A stretch of 64,000 nucleotides of DNA, from positions 62,001-126,000 of the forward strand of contig JAFWYA010000076.1 of NCBI GenBank assembly GCA_017517815.1, read 5' to 3'. The stretch is from Clostridia bacterium. Its GTDB lineage: Bacteria; Bacillota_A; Clostridia; Christensenellales; Aristaeellaceae. The translations under genes and the position numbers were made by a program. Numbering within the stretch: the first letter of the stretch is position 1; each line of letters begins with the position of its first letter. A model generated the notes under the pieces. That model was not told where the DNA came from and did not search any database. It was given only the letters and a program-made list of their open reading frames with translations. Below are positions 9,285 through 18,078 of this stretch, in pieces.

Positions 9285-11116
9285 GAGGCATCACCCCTGA
9301 GGATTTCCGGCAGCTGGAAAGCGTGTCGTCGCTCACGGGCAGCCCGGATGGCGCATGCGCTTACACGGTGTATTTCTGGCAGGCCGACGGCTGGCACAGG
9401 CGCGTGGAGCTGCTTGTGCCCGGAAACAGTCCGCAGATCATCTCCGCAGGCGGAAAAAATGAAAAGGATCCCGCTTTTTCATCGGATGGAAAGACGCTGT
9501 TTTTCCTGTCTGACGGCGCGGTATACGCCTTTGACCGCGAAAGCGCGCAGATCAGCGCCGCCTTCAGCCCCGACGAGGGTTTTGAAGCGTACGGCTTTGC
9601 CGTCATGCCGCAGGGCCTTGCGGTGAAGGTGCGCAAAGAAGTGCGCGAGGAAGCGCCCGAAGGCTGCGACTGGGAAATGCCCCTTGTGGCCGAAAAACTG
9701 CATTACCGCAACGACGCCGACCACGGCTTTACCAAAGTATACGACCGAAAGCTGTATCTTGCGTGCGAAAACGCCGCGCCTGTTTTGCTGGACGCAGGCC
9801 GCGCTGACTGGCAGTCGCTTTGCTGCGTGGACGCAAACACGCTGGTGTTTGGCCGCGGCGGCTGGCAGGCGATGGATCTTTCCACCCGTGAAAAGAAGCC
9901 CCTCGCGCAAAAACAGGCCAATACCGGCGAGCCCGCCGTGTGCGGCCGCAGCCTCATCGCCGCCGCGCGTGACCTGACGGACTATCGTCTGGGGCTGTAC
10001 CGCTATGAACTGGACGGGAAAGCAAAACCGGTCGATATCGCATACGACGTGCCGCTTGCGGAGAATGCCTACTGCGACAAGTCGCCCGAAAAACGCAGCC
10101 AGATCGCCCTTTTGCCCGATGGGCGCGCCATTGCTGTGCTCACCCGTCAGGCCGTGCCCGGACTGTACTGCCTTGACGACGGGCAGAAGCTGAGTGATGA
10201 AACCATTTTTGAATGCGCTGCGGCGGGCGACAGGCTGTGGGTCATCCGCGCCGGAAACACCCGCACCATGGAAGTCTGCACGCTGGAAAACGGCGTGTGC
10301 GTGCCGCAGGCGCATCACAACGCATGGATGGATGAATGCAGCGTGCCGGCCTATCAGCGCGTTGACGTGCCCTCGCTGGATGGCAAGGTCACCCTGCACG
10401 GCTGGTACATGCTGCCCGAAAATCCCGAAAATGCGCCGGTTTTGCTGTGGATCCACGGCGGACCGGAGGGCTTTTATACCGACGGATTGTGGATGGAGCT
10501 GAAGGCCGCCGTCGCGCGCGGCTTTGCGGTGGTGCTGCCCAACCCGCGCGGTTCCAGCGGATACGGCGAGGCCTATCAGCACTCCGGGCAGGAGTTTGAC
10601 CAGGGCGCATGCACAGACGTGCTCACCCTGCTGGATGCGGTGCTCAGGCTGCATCCTGAGCTGGACGCCAGCCGCGTGGGCGTGCTGGGCGGCAGCTACG
10701 GCGGCTACATGTCGGCCATGCTGGCCGGCACCACCAAGCGCTTCAGGGCGTCGGTGGTTATCAAGCCCGTCACCAACTGGCTGTTTATCCACTTCAAGTC
10801 CAGCCAGAGCGGGCAGGACGTGTTTGCCGATCACCGCGATTTTCAGGACTTCCTGTGCGATATGATCCGCATGTCGCCGGTGGTGCACGCGGGCGATGTG
10901 GACATTCCCACCCTCATCATCCATGGCGAGCAGGACCAGCAGTGCCCGGTGGAAAACGCGCACCAGTACTATGTGGCTGTGCGCGACGCGCACCCCGACC
11001 TGCCGGTGAGGCTCATCGTGATGCCCGACTGCTGCCACGGCTATTCGCGTGACTCGGCGGAGGACTATATTTACATTCAGCAGCAGACCCTTGCATGGCT
11101 TGAAAAGTATGTTTGA
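9281..11116 (+). CDS. S9-family prolyl-oligopeptidase-type peptidase 2
   Basis: 611 residues. Second S9 enzyme, translationally coupled to the first. The propeller region is more divergent and shorter. The hydrolase domain keeps G-G-S-Y-G-G-Y (Ser472), H-G-E-Q-D (Asp552) and C-C-H-G-Y (His586). The sequence P-R-G-S-S-G-Y-G-E before the nucleophile is typical of the acylaminoacyl-peptidase group. Divergence of the propeller from its neighbour suggests a different size or charge preference for peptides. No export signal is present. Confidence 0.88.
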   Translation: MRGITPEDFRQLESVSSLTGSPDGACAYTVYFWQADGWHRRVELLVPGNSPQIISAGGKNEKDPAFSSDGKTLFFLSDGAVYAFDRESAQISAAFSPDEGFEAYGFAVMPQGLAVKVRKEVREEAPEGCDWEMPLVAEKLHYRNDADHGFTKVYDRKLYLACENAAPVLLDAGRADWQSLCCVDANTLVFGRGGWQAMDLSTREKKPLAQKQANTGEPAVCGRSLIAAARDLTDYRLGLYRYELDGKAKPVDIAYDVPLAENAYCDKSPEKRSQIALLPDGRAIAVLTRQAVPGLYCLDDGQKLSDETIFECAAAGDRLWVIRAGNTRTMEVCTLENGVCVPQAHHNAWMDECSVPAYQRVDVPSLDGKVTLHGWYMLPENPENAPVLLWIHGGPEGFYTDGLWMELKAAVARGFAVVLPNPRGSSGYGEAYQHSGQEFDQGACTDVLTLLDAVLRLHPELDASRVGVLGGSYGGYMSAMLAGTTKRFRASVVIKPVTNWLFIHFKSSQSGQDVFADHRDFQDFLCDMIRMSPVVHAGDVDIPTLIIHGEQDQQCPVENAHQYYVAVRDAHPDLPVRLIVMPDCCHGYSRDSAEDYIYIQQQTLAWLEKYV

Positions 11117-11125
11117 GGTGACAGC

Positions 11126-12721
11126 ATGTTTGACCATTATCTGAAATACGACGAACTGACGGCTTTTTTGCACACCCTTGTGGAAAAGCACAGCGCCATC
11201 GCTGCGATGGAGAGCATCGGCAAAACCTACGAGGGCCGCGACATCTGGCTGATCACCGTAAGCGACCCCATGACCGGCGCACCGGAAACCAAAAAAGCCT
11301 TCTGCATGGACGGCAACATCCACGGCGGCGAGATCACATCCTCCATGGCGGTGCTGTATGCGCTTGAAAAGCTGCTTTTGGGCTACGGCACGGATGAAAA
11401 GATCACCGCGCTGCTGAAAAACACCACGGTGTACGCCATTCCCCGCATTCATGCCGACGGCGCGGAGCTGTGCCTGACCACCCCGGACCGTGTGCGCGGC
11501 GGCGTGGAAAAGTTCTTCCCGCCCAAGGATGGCGTGGTGCCGCAGGATCTGGACGGCGACGGCGCGATCGTAAAGATGCGCGTGAAAAACCCCGCAGGCA
11601 AATGGAAGGTTTCTTCGCTTGACCCGCGCATCATGGAAGAGCGCGGCCCGCTGGATCTGGAAGGCGAATTCTACGACCTGCTGCCCGAGGGCATGGTGCG
11701 CGGCGAGGATCTCGTCAGCCTGCACCGCGCGCCCGATCAGGAGGATCTGGACCCCAACCGCCAGTTCCCCTTCAACTGGAAGAGCGATCCGCCCAGCGAG
11801 TTCGGCCAGCCCATCGGCGGCCCGTCGCCCCTGCACGACCCCGAGGTGCGCGCCGTGCACGACTTTATGCTGGCGCATCCCAATATCTGCTTTGAAATGA
11901 ACTTCCACACCTTTGGCGGCTTGCATATCACTCCGCTGGATTTCTGCCCCGAATTTGAGGCCCAGCCGCAGGACGCCATGGCCTATCAGAAGATGGATCA
12001 GGCGCTGCATGCCGCCACCGGCTATCAGGTGGAGGGCATCTTCCCGCCCGGCGCCAAGGACATCGCCTGCGGCAGCTACACCACCTGGCTGTACTGGGAC
12101 CGCGGCATCACCGCCTATGTGACCGAGCTGTGGGACTGGCACAAGCAGTGCGATCCCGAGCGCAATCCCGCGTGGAGCATGTTCTTCGTCTGCTGCCGCG
12201 AGCAGTTTGAGCGCGAGGAGACCTGCAGCCTGCGCTGGGATGAGGAAAACAACAACGGCGAAGGCTTTATGCCGTGGACGGAGTTCGACCATCCCCAGCT
12301 GGGCAAGGTGGAGCTGGGCGGCTGGCGCGAGAAATTCACCAGCTGGAACCCGCCCATCCCCCTGCTGGAAGGCGTGCTGGAAAAGGCGTACGCCGTGTGC
12401 ACCACGTCGCTTGCCATGCTGCCGCGCCTGAATGTGGACAGCGCGCGCATCCTTGAAAACGGACAGGTCGAGATTGTGCTGTCCAACACCGGCTTCCTGC
12501 CCACGGCCTCGTCGGCGCAGGCGGTCAAAAAGGGCGTGGGCAACGACCTTGCCGTCGCCGTGGAATGCGGCGGACAAACGCAGCGCAAGCAGCTCATCAG
12601 TCTGGATGGATTCAGCCGCATGCGCGTGGTGATGGACATGAACGCCAGACCCGGCGACGAGATCACCATTACCGCCAGCGCCAGCCGTGCAGGCAGCGCT
12701 ACCCTTAAAACCATTTTGTAA
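11126..12721 (+). CDS. M14-family zinc carboxypeptidase
   Basis: 531 residues. Zinc-dependent carboxypeptidase fold. The first ligand pair H-x-x-E is His66/Glu69 (N-I-H-G-G-E), the third ligand is His261 in E-M-N-F-H-T-F-G-G, and the likely general base is Glu334 in Y-V-T-E-L-W. A C-terminal domain of about 100 residues (from about 430) looks like a beta-sandwich of the kind seen after M14 domains. There is no signal peptide. It lies 9 nt after the S9 gene. It extends the operon to a third catalytic class of peptidase. Confidence 0.87.
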   Translation: MFDHYLKYDELTAFLHTLVEKHSAIAAMESIGKTYEGRDIWLITVSDPMTGAPETKKAFCMDGNIHGGEITSSMAVLYALEKLLLGYGTDEKITALLKNTTVYAIPRIHADGAELCLTTPDRVRGGVEKFFPPKDGVVPQDLDGDGAIVKMRVKNPAGKWKVSSLDPRIMEERGPLDLEGEFYDLLPEGMVRGEDLVSLHRAPDQEDLDPNRQFPFNWKSDPPSEFGQPIGGPSPLHDPEVRAVHDFMLAHPNICFEMNFHTFGGLHITPLDFCPEFEAQPQDAMAYQKMDQALHAATGYQVEGIFPPGAKDIACGSYTTWLYWDRGITAYVTELWDWHKQCDPERNPAWSMFFVCCREQFEREETCSLRWDEENNNGEGFMPWTEFDHPQLGKVELGGWREKFTSWNPPIPLLEGVLEKAYAVCTTSLAMLPRLNVDSARILENGQVEIVLSNTGFLPTASSAQAVKKGVGNDLAVAVECGGQTQRKQLISLDGFSRMRVVMDMNARPGDEITITASASRAGSATLKTIL

Positions 12722-12732
12722 CGGAGGGCACT

Positions 12733-14133
12733 ATGGCCATTTGTTTTACCGAAAGACCGCAGGACGTGGGCTACCGCTGTGAAAAGACGGGCTCCATCCT
12801 GATTGGCGGGCAGGCGAAAACCTTCCGCACCCTGTGCTCCGACACCATGCTCTATGCCCCCGACGGCAGCGAAATGGGCGTTATTTTCAGCATTGCCTGC
12901 ATGGCCGAGGGCGAAAACCGCCCGCTGATGGTCATTTTCAACGGCGGCCCCGGCAGCAACAGCACATGGCTACAGCTGGGCTTTCTGGGCACGCGCCTGT
13001 CGCAGACGGATGAGGACGGCATGCCCGTGAAATGCGGCCCCTATGTGCTGCGCGACAATCCCGACAGCCTGCTGGATCTGTGCGACCTGTTGTTCTACTC
13101 GCCGCCCGGCGCAGGCTACAGCCGCCTGTTTGACGAAAAATACGCGCCGCTGGTCTTTGGCGACCATGGCGACGCGGACGCAGCCGAGCAGTTCATCCGC
13201 CGCTGGATGGCCGAAAACGGCCGCGCCAATGCGCCCCTGTACATTCTGGGCGAGAGCTTCGGTTCCACCCGCGCAAGCCTGCTGGCCCAGCGGCTCAGCG
13301 ATCTGGACCTGCGCGCGGTGCTGCATGTGGGCCCGGGCTATACCGGCGACAGCTGGCCGTCCCGCACCTTCAAGGACTTGGTGCCCTGCGCCGCCACGCG
13401 CTGGTACTTTGATCCCTCTCCCGACAAGGGCACGCTGGAGGACGCCGTGGCCGAGGCCCGCGCCTTCCAGATGAAGGAGTATCTGCCTGCGCTGTATCAG
13501 GGCACTATGCTTGGCGAAGAAGAGCGCCGGCATATTGCCCAAAGGCTTGCGGAGCTGACCGGGCTGGATGCGGAGTATTATCTGGCCAACGGTCTGCAGG
13601 TGGTTCGCGCGGAGTTCCGCGAAAAGCTGCTGGCGCACGAGGGCCGCAAGGTGGGCAGCTTTGACACCCGCTTCACCCTGCCGCTTGACGAGCAGGGCGA
13701 TCCCACGCTGGCGGCGTTTGAGCCTTCCATCGACGCGTGCGCAAAGCTGTATTTTGACGAGATCATGGATGTGTTGCCCGCGCGCGAGTTCCGCGGCAAC
13801 TCCTTTGACATGACCGACGAATTCGGCTGGCCCTTTGACGCCGAGGAGGACATGATGGGCTACGGCGGCAACTGGTACGCCATGAAAAAGACCGTTGGGC
13901 AGAGCGTGCATGAGGCATGGCTGAAAAAGCCGAACCTTCGCCTGTTCTTTGCCACCGGCTACTTTGACACCGTCGCCACCGTTGAAAACACGCGCTACGG
14001 CATTACCCACACCCGCATCCCCTTTGAAAACGTGACGCTCAAGGAGTACGCCTCCGGCCACGCGGTGTACGCCGACGACGCTTCCCGCCATCAGCTGGCG
14101 CTGGATATCCGCGCCTTTTTACAGGAGGAATGA
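12733..14133 (+). CDS. S10-type serine carboxypeptidase homolog 2
   Basis: 466 residues. The most divergent of the three paralogs. It has N-G-G-P-G-S-N at the oxyanion site (Asn instead of the last Ser), nucleophile G-E-S-F-G-S (Ser175), acid G-Y-F-D-T (Asp412) and base S-G-H-A-V-Y (His443). Residues between the acid and the preceding helix differ strongly from paralogs 1 and 3, so its substrate pocket probably differs. There is no signal peptide. A GGAGG lies just before ATG 12733. Its stop region overlaps the ribosome binding site of paralog 3. Confidence 0.78.
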   Translation: MAICFTERPQDVGYRCEKTGSILIGGQAKTFRTLCSDTMLYAPDGSEMGVIFSIACMAEGENRPLMVIFNGGPGSNSTWLQLGFLGTRLSQTDEDGMPVKCGPYVLRDNPDSLLDLCDLLFYSPPGAGYSRLFDEKYAPLVFGDHGDADAAEQFIRRWMAENGRANAPLYILGESFGSTRASLLAQRLSDLDLRAVLHVGPGYTGDSWPSRTFKDLVPCAATRWYFDPSPDKGTLEDAVAEARAFQMKEYLPALYQGTMLGEEERRHIAQRLAELTGLDAEYYLANGLQVVRAEFREKLLAHEGRKVGSFDTRFTLPLDEQGDPTLAAFEPSIDACAKLYFDEIMDVLPAREFRGNSFDMTDEFGWPFDAEEDMMGYGGNWYAMKKTVGQSVHEAWLKKPNLRLFFATGYFDTVATVENTRYGITHTRIPFENVTLKEYASGHAVYADDASRHQLALDIRAFLQEE

Positions 14134-14135
14134 CC

Positions 14136-15536
14136 ATGCAGCTGCCCGAGCCTTTCAGTGCGGAAGTCTTTGAAAAAAGCCGCTTTGAAAAACAGCATCA
14201 CATCGACCTGAGGGGCGAAAGTATCACCCTTCGCACCGTGGCGGAGGATACGGTGTTCTACAGCCCCGAAGGCAAACCCGAAGCCAGCATCTTTGCCATT
14301 TCCTACGAGCGCGAGGACGAAAATCCCCAGCGCCCGGTGATGTTTTTGTGGAACGGCGGCCCGGGTTCGGCCACGTCCACGCTGCATCTGGAATGCTTTG
14401 GCCCGTGGGGCATCGCCCGCGATGAAAGCGGCGCGCCTGCCTACGGCCTCACCCCCAGCGCCGACTGCCTGCTGGACGTGTGCGACCTTGTGTTCGTCGA
14501 CCCCGTGGGCGTGGGCCTGTCGCGCCTGCTGGATCCCGACAAGGCGGAAAAGTACTGGTCGGTGGATGGCGACGCGCGCTCCGTGGCGTTTTTCATGATC
14601 GAGTGGCTGCGCCGCCGCGGCCGCTGGGACAGCCCCATCTACATTTGCGGCGAAAGCTACGGCACCGTGCGCGCCTGCCGCGTGCTGGCCGAGCTGGGCC
14701 GCAGCCCCTATTCTGAAAGCCGCATGGTGCCCGGCATCGCGGTTGCCGGCGTGGTGCTGGTGGGCCTGGCCACGTCGGATGACCTGTGCGACACCGAACT
14801 GACCGCGGCCATGATGCCCGGCATGGCGGCCTCGCACTGGTATCACAGCCCCGAACTGCAGTCTGTCCCCCAGACGGAGTTTGTGGAGGAGGCGTGGCAG
14901 TTTGCCCGCCGCGAGCTGATCCCCGCGCTGTTTGACGGATTTGCGCTGGATGAGCAGGTGAAAGCCGACGTGGCGCAGAAACTGGCGCACTACACCGGCA
15001 TGCCGGTGGATTACTGGCTGAGCCACGATCTGAAGATCGCCTCTGCGCGAGACTTTATGACCCGCGCGCTGCCCGGCTACACGCTGGATTTGTACGACGC
15101 GCGCATGAAGACCCCCGACGGCATGCCCTACAACGAGATCGGCAGCAGCAACAACGTGCCGCTGCGCGTGATGAACGGCCTGCTTCTGCCCCGTCTGGGT
15201 GTGGACACCGCGCGACTGTACTACACCGGCAACATCAACGTGCCCATGCGCTTCATCAACGAGACGGAGGCGCTGGAGCCGCCGTTTAAGCGCACGCATA
15301 TCGAATGCCTGCGCGACGCCATGCTTGCCAATCCGCAGATGGAGCTGCTGTTTGCCAGCGGTCTGTACGACCTGTGCACCCACGCCGGCAACACCCGCTA
15401 TGTGATCAACCATGCCGGTCTGCCCATGCAGCGCACCACCGTTCGCGAATATCCGGGCGGCCACGGCGTGTATTCCAGCGAGGAGGGCCGCGAGGCGTTC
15501 CTCAAAGACGTTCGTGAAATGATCGAAAGGGGCTGA
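14136..15536 (+). CDS. S10-type serine carboxypeptidase homolog 3
   Basis: 466 residues. N-G-G-P-G-S-A, nucleophile C-G-E-S-Y-G-T (Ser174), acid Y-D-L-C-T (Asp412) and base G-G-H-G-V-Y (His443) give a complete triad. It is closer to paralog 1 than to paralog 2 around the nucleophile and the acid. ATG 14136 was chosen because AGGAGG (14123-14128) is 7 nt upstream. The in-frame ATG at 14130, which overlaps the previous stop, would leave only 1 nt. No export signal is seen, and the amidohydrolase gene follows after 4 nt. Confidence 0.8.
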   Translation: MQLPEPFSAEVFEKSRFEKQHHIDLRGESITLRTVAEDTVFYSPEGKPEASIFAISYEREDENPQRPVMFLWNGGPGSATSTLHLECFGPWGIARDESGAPAYGLTPSADCLLDVCDLVFVDPVGVGLSRLLDPDKAEKYWSVDGDARSVAFFMIEWLRRRGRWDSPIYICGESYGTVRACRVLAELGRSPYSESRMVPGIAVAGVVLVGLATSDDLCDTELTAAMMPGMAASHWYHSPELQSVPQTEFVEEAWQFARRELIPALFDGFALDEQVKADVAQKLAHYTGMPVDYWLSHDLKIASARDFMTRALPGYTLDLYDARMKTPDGMPYNEIGSSNNVPLRVMNGLLLPRLGVDTARLYYTGNINVPMRFINETEALEPPFKRTHIECLRDAMLANPQMELLFASGLYDLCTHAGNTRYVINHAGLPMQRTTVREYPGGHGVYSSEEGREAFLKDVREMIERG

Positions 15537-15540
15537 CACC

Positions 15541-16752
15541 ATGATCGTACTCAAGGGCCGCGTGATCGACGCCATTCATGACGAACCCCTCGAAAAGGGC
15601 CTTGTTGCCGTGGAAGGCGAGCGCATCGTATACGTCGGCAGCGAAAACGGCTACACCATTCCCAAGGACGCCGCCGTCTACGACGCTGCGGGCGGCACCA
15701 TCATGCCCGGCTTTATCGACGCGCACGGCCATCTCACCGGCGGGGAAAGCATCCACCGTTCCGGCTCGCAGCCCTACGACCTGCTGCTGACCTCTGTGCG
15801 CGACCTCAATGATCTGGTGGATGCAGGCATCACCGGCGTGCGCGACATGAGCGCCTTTGGCCGCCCCCTGCGAGACGCCATCCAGAAGGGCAACATCCGC
15901 GGCCCGCGCATCATGGTGGGCGGCAGGGTGCTGTCCATCTCGTCGGGCCACTGCGACTTTGCGCCCTACCGTTCGGTGGAGGAGTGCAACCGCGAGGATC
16001 TCATCGCCTACATGATGGACGGCCCCGAGGCCTGCTACCGCGGCGTGCGCGAGCAGTTCCGTCAGGGCGCGGAGTTCATCAAGATCTGCGCCACCGGCGG
16101 CGTGTCCTCTGCTGTGGATGACTACGACGACCAGGAGTTCTCGCCTGAAGAGCTGCACGTCATCATCAGCGAGGCAAAGCGCCACAACACCTATGTCACC
16201 GCACACTGCACCGGCACCGAGGGCATGAAATCCGCGCTGAAGGCCGGCATCGGCTGCGTGGAGCACGGCGTGAAGCTGGATGAGGAATGCGCCGCCATCA
16301 TGCAGAAGAACAACGTGCCGCTGGTCACAACGCTGAGCGTGTCGCTGGGCATTGCCGACATGAAGGGCCTGCCCGAGCATATGATGCGCAAGGCCAAGGC
16401 GCTGGGCGATTCGTCGCTGCACTCCTTCCGGCTGGCGCATGAATACGGCCTGACCGTGGCGCTGGGCACCGACTACTCCAACTCACCCAACACCCCCTTC
16501 CGCGAGATCGGCAAGGAGTTCTACAGCCTCACCCGCTGCGGCTACAGCCCCATGGAGGCCATCAAGGCCGGCACCACCAACGGCGCTCTGCTCATGAAAA
16601 AGCAGGATCAGTTCGGCTGCCTGAAGGCCGGTATGCTGGCCGATATCGTGCTGGTGGACGGAAACCCGCTGGACGATATCAAGCTGCTGGCCCACGCCGA
16701 CCATGTGAAGCTGGTGCTCATCGGCGGCAAGGTGGAAAAGAATATCATGTAA
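15541..16752 (+). CDS. Metal-dependent amidohydrolase (COG1228-type, possible dipeptidase)
   Basis: 403 residues. The first metal site is D-A-H-G-H in G-F-I-D-A-H-G-H-L. A likely carbamylated lysine sits in F-I-K-I-C-A-T-G-G, further ligands in V-T-A-H-C and C-V-E-H-G, and the catalytic aspartate in L-G-T-D-Y. This pattern matches the imidazolonepropionase/Xaa-Pro dipeptidase branch of the amidohydrolase superfamily. As last gene of a peptide-degradation operon it may split dipeptides or cyclic products, but this is an inference. A strong hairpin 6 nt after the stop closes the operon. Confidence 0.85.
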   Translation: MIVLKGRVIDAIHDEPLEKGLVAVEGERIVYVGSENGYTIPKDAAVYDAAGGTIMPGFIDAHGHLTGGESIHRSGSQPYDLLLTSVRDLNDLVDAGITGVRDMSAFGRPLRDAIQKGNIRGPRIMVGGRVLSISSGHCDFAPYRSVEECNREDLIAYMMDGPEACYRGVREQFRQGAEFIKICATGGVSSAVDDYDDQEFSPEELHVIISEAKRHNTYVTAHCTGTEGMKSALKAGIGCVEHGVKLDEECAAIMQKNNVPLVTTLSVSLGIADMKGLPEHMMRKAKALGDSSLHSFRLAHEYGLTVALGTDYSNSPNTPFREIGKEFYSLTRCGYSPMEAIKAGTTNGALLMKKQDQFGCLKAGMLADIVLVDGNPLDDIKLLAHADHVKLVLIGGKVEKNIM

Positions 16753-16757
16753 AAGAT

Positions 16758-16785
16758 AGAGCCGCCCGGGTTTCCGGGCGGCTCT
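16758..16785 (+). terminator. 12-bp GC-rich hairpin at the end of the peptide operon
   Basis: AGAGCCGCCCGG (16758-16769) pairs with CCGGGCGGCTCT (16774-16785) around GTTT. No U-run follows, so it may stabilise the 3' end or act with a factor rather than as a classical intrinsic terminator. Confidence 0.55.
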
Positions 16786-16788
16786 GCG

Positions 16789-16969
16789 TGTCGAAAAAGC
16801 TCGCCTGCGGCGATCTTTTCCGCCAAAACAGGTTTTCACTGCACCTTCGGTGCGGCCGTGAAAACCTGCAGGGAAACCTTGCTGCGCAAGGCTTCCGACC
16901 TCACCGCACATGTCGCTGAGGTCGGATTGACAGTCGGAGGGCTGCGGCCCTCCGACACCTCCTATGGGG
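16789..16969 (+). repeat. Multi-hairpin intergenic repeat, family A, copy 1
   Basis: A string of hairpins: a TCGCC/GGCGA stem, an 11-bp stem CAGGTTTTCAC/GTGAAAACCTG, CCTTG/CAAGG, an 8-bp stem 16895-16902/16918-16925 around a 15-nt loop, and a 10-bp stem 16933-16942/16947-16956 with loop TGCG. Related copies are at 51566 and 56460. With the promoter at 17045 this explains the 340-nt gap between the operon and the tRNA genes. Confidence 0.75.
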
Positions 16970-17044
16970 TTATCGACAGTTTGGACCTCCCGGGCAAGTA
17001 TTTTTATGCGTACACCTTTTTTCAATTTTTTTTGCAAAAAGTGC

Positions 17045-17073
17045 TTGACAATCATCTGAAACTGTCATATAAT
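17045..17073 (+). promoter_or_regulatory. Consensus sigma-A promoter for the tRNA pair
   Basis: TTGACA (17045-17050), 17-nt spacer, TATAAT (17068-17073): a perfect match. The start of transcription would be near 17080, about 14 nt before the tRNA-Gln gene. Confidence 0.92.
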
Positions 17074-17093
17074 CATTCTCGCACCAAACGCGA

Positions 17094-17167
17094 TGGGGAA
17101 TTGTGTAACGGCAGCACCTACGACTCTGACTCGTATTGTCTAGGTTCGAATCCTAGTTCCCCAGCCA
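17094..17167 (+). tRNA. tRNA-Gln (anticodon CTG)
   Basis: A complete cloverleaf of 74 nt including encoded CCA. The acceptor stem is TGGGGAA/TTCCCCA, the D-arm GTGT/GCAC, the anticodon stem TACGA/TCGTA with loop CTCTGAC giving anticodon CTG, and the T-arm CTAGG-TTCGAAT-CCTAG. The discriminator base G fits glutamine. It reads CAG codons, which are common in this GC-rich DNA. It is followed 2 nt later by tRNA-Glu and shares its promoter. Confidence 0.95.
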
Positions 17168-17169
17168 AT

Positions 17170-17244
17170 GGCTCCATGGTCAAGCGGTTAAGACGTCGCC
17201 CTCTCAAGGCGAAATCAGGGGTTCGATTCCCCTTGGAGCTGCCA
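17170..17244 (+). tRNA. tRNA-Glu (anticodon CTC)
   Basis: A cloverleaf of 75 nt with encoded CCA. The acceptor is GGCTCCA/TGGAGCT (one G-U pair), the anticodon stem TCGCC/GGCGA with loop CTCTCAA giving anticodon CTC, and the T-arm AGGGG-TTCGATT-CCCCT. The discriminator is G. It decodes GAG. CTC is a supplementary isoacceptor to the usual TTC, in line with high GC content. Confidence 0.95.
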
Positions 17245-17249
17245 GATGC

Positions 17250-17285
17250 AAAACCGTCGCTCAACAGCGACGGTTTTTGTATTTC
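17250..17285 (+). terminator. Intrinsic terminator of the tRNA transcript
   Basis: AAAACCGTCGCT pairs with AGCGACGGTTTT around CAAC, followed by TGTATTT. A clear stem plus U-rich tail, 5 nt after the tRNA-Glu CCA. Confidence 0.88.
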
Positions 17286-17331
17286 TGCCAAAATCGGTTT
17301 TCTGTATTCCAAAAAACAGGAGGTATGCACC

Positions 17332-18075
17332 ATGTCCAACGTACTGCTGGAAGTATGCTGCGGCTCTGCCGATGACGTGATCGAGGCGTGGAAGGGCGGC
17401 GCCAACCGCGTGGAACTCAACTCAAACCTGTTTCAGGGCGGCCTGACGCCCACGGCCGGCTGCCTGGAGGTGGTCAAGGAGGTCGTGGATATTCCCGTCA
17501 TGACCATGCTGCGCCCGCGCGGCGGCGGATTCTGCTACACTGACGCGGAGTTCAAAACCATTTTGAAGGACGCGAAGATCCTGCTCAACCACGGCTCTGA
17601 CGGACTGGTGTTCGGCTTCCTGCACGAGGACGGCACAGTCGATATCGAGCGCACCCGCGCGGCGGTCGAGGCTGCCGAGGGCAAACCCACGGTGTTCCAT
17701 CGTGCGCTGGACGTGACCCCCGACTGGAAGCGCGCGCTGGAAAGCCTGATCAAGCTGGGCGTGACCCGCGTGCTCACCAGCGGCCAGGCGTCGGACGTGT
17801 TTTTTGCGCTGGAAACCATCCGCGATATGATCCAGTTCGCGGGCGACGCCATCGAAATTCTGCCGGGCGCAGGCATCACGCTGGAAAATGTGAGCCGCGT
17901 GGTGGAGATCACCGGCACCAAGCAGGTGCATCTGGCCCGCCACAAGAGCATGCCGGATCCCTCCGTCAACAATAACCGCAGCATCTACTTCGGCGGCGCG
18001 CTCTATCCCCCGGAGGACCGCTACGACGTGACCGACGGCGCGTACATCGCCGCCGTGTGCGGAAAGCTGAGGTAA
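17332..18075 (+). CDS. cutC: CutC family protein
   Basis: 247 residues, the normal CutC length. It is a TIM-barrel protein historically linked to copper homeostasis, and its biochemical role is not settled. Family signatures are L-E-V-C-C-G-S near residue 5, A-N-R-V-E-L-N, M-L-R-P-R-G-G-G-F, F-H-R-A-L-D and V-L-T-S-G-Q. ATG 17332 has AGGAGG 8 nt upstream (17318-17323). A longer open frame runs upstream through both tRNA genes and is not coding. The next gene begins 3 nt after the stop, so the two are probably coupled. Confidence 0.93.
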   Translation: MSNVLLEVCCGSADDVIEAWKGGANRVELNSNLFQGGLTPTAGCLEVVKEVVDIPVMTMLRPRGGGFCYTDAEFKTILKDAKILLNHGSDGLVFGFLHEDGTVDIERTRAAVEAAEGKPTVFHRALDVTPDWKRALESLIKLGVTRVLTSGQASDVFFALETIRDMIQFAGDAIEILPGAGITLENVSRVVEITGTKQVHLARHKSMPDPSVNNNRSIYFGGALYPPEDRYDVTDGAYIAAVCGKLR

Positions 18076-18078
18076 GCC

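Noticed and set aside
9479..12577. Second very long minus-strand frame opposite the S9 and M14 genes
   Set aside because: Same reason: antisense shadow without motifs, and no ribosome binding site.
16858..17331. N-terminal extension of cutC by 158 codons
   Set aside because: It would be translated through family A repeat copy 1 and two tRNA genes. ATG 17332 has an ideal ribosome binding site and the family N-terminus.
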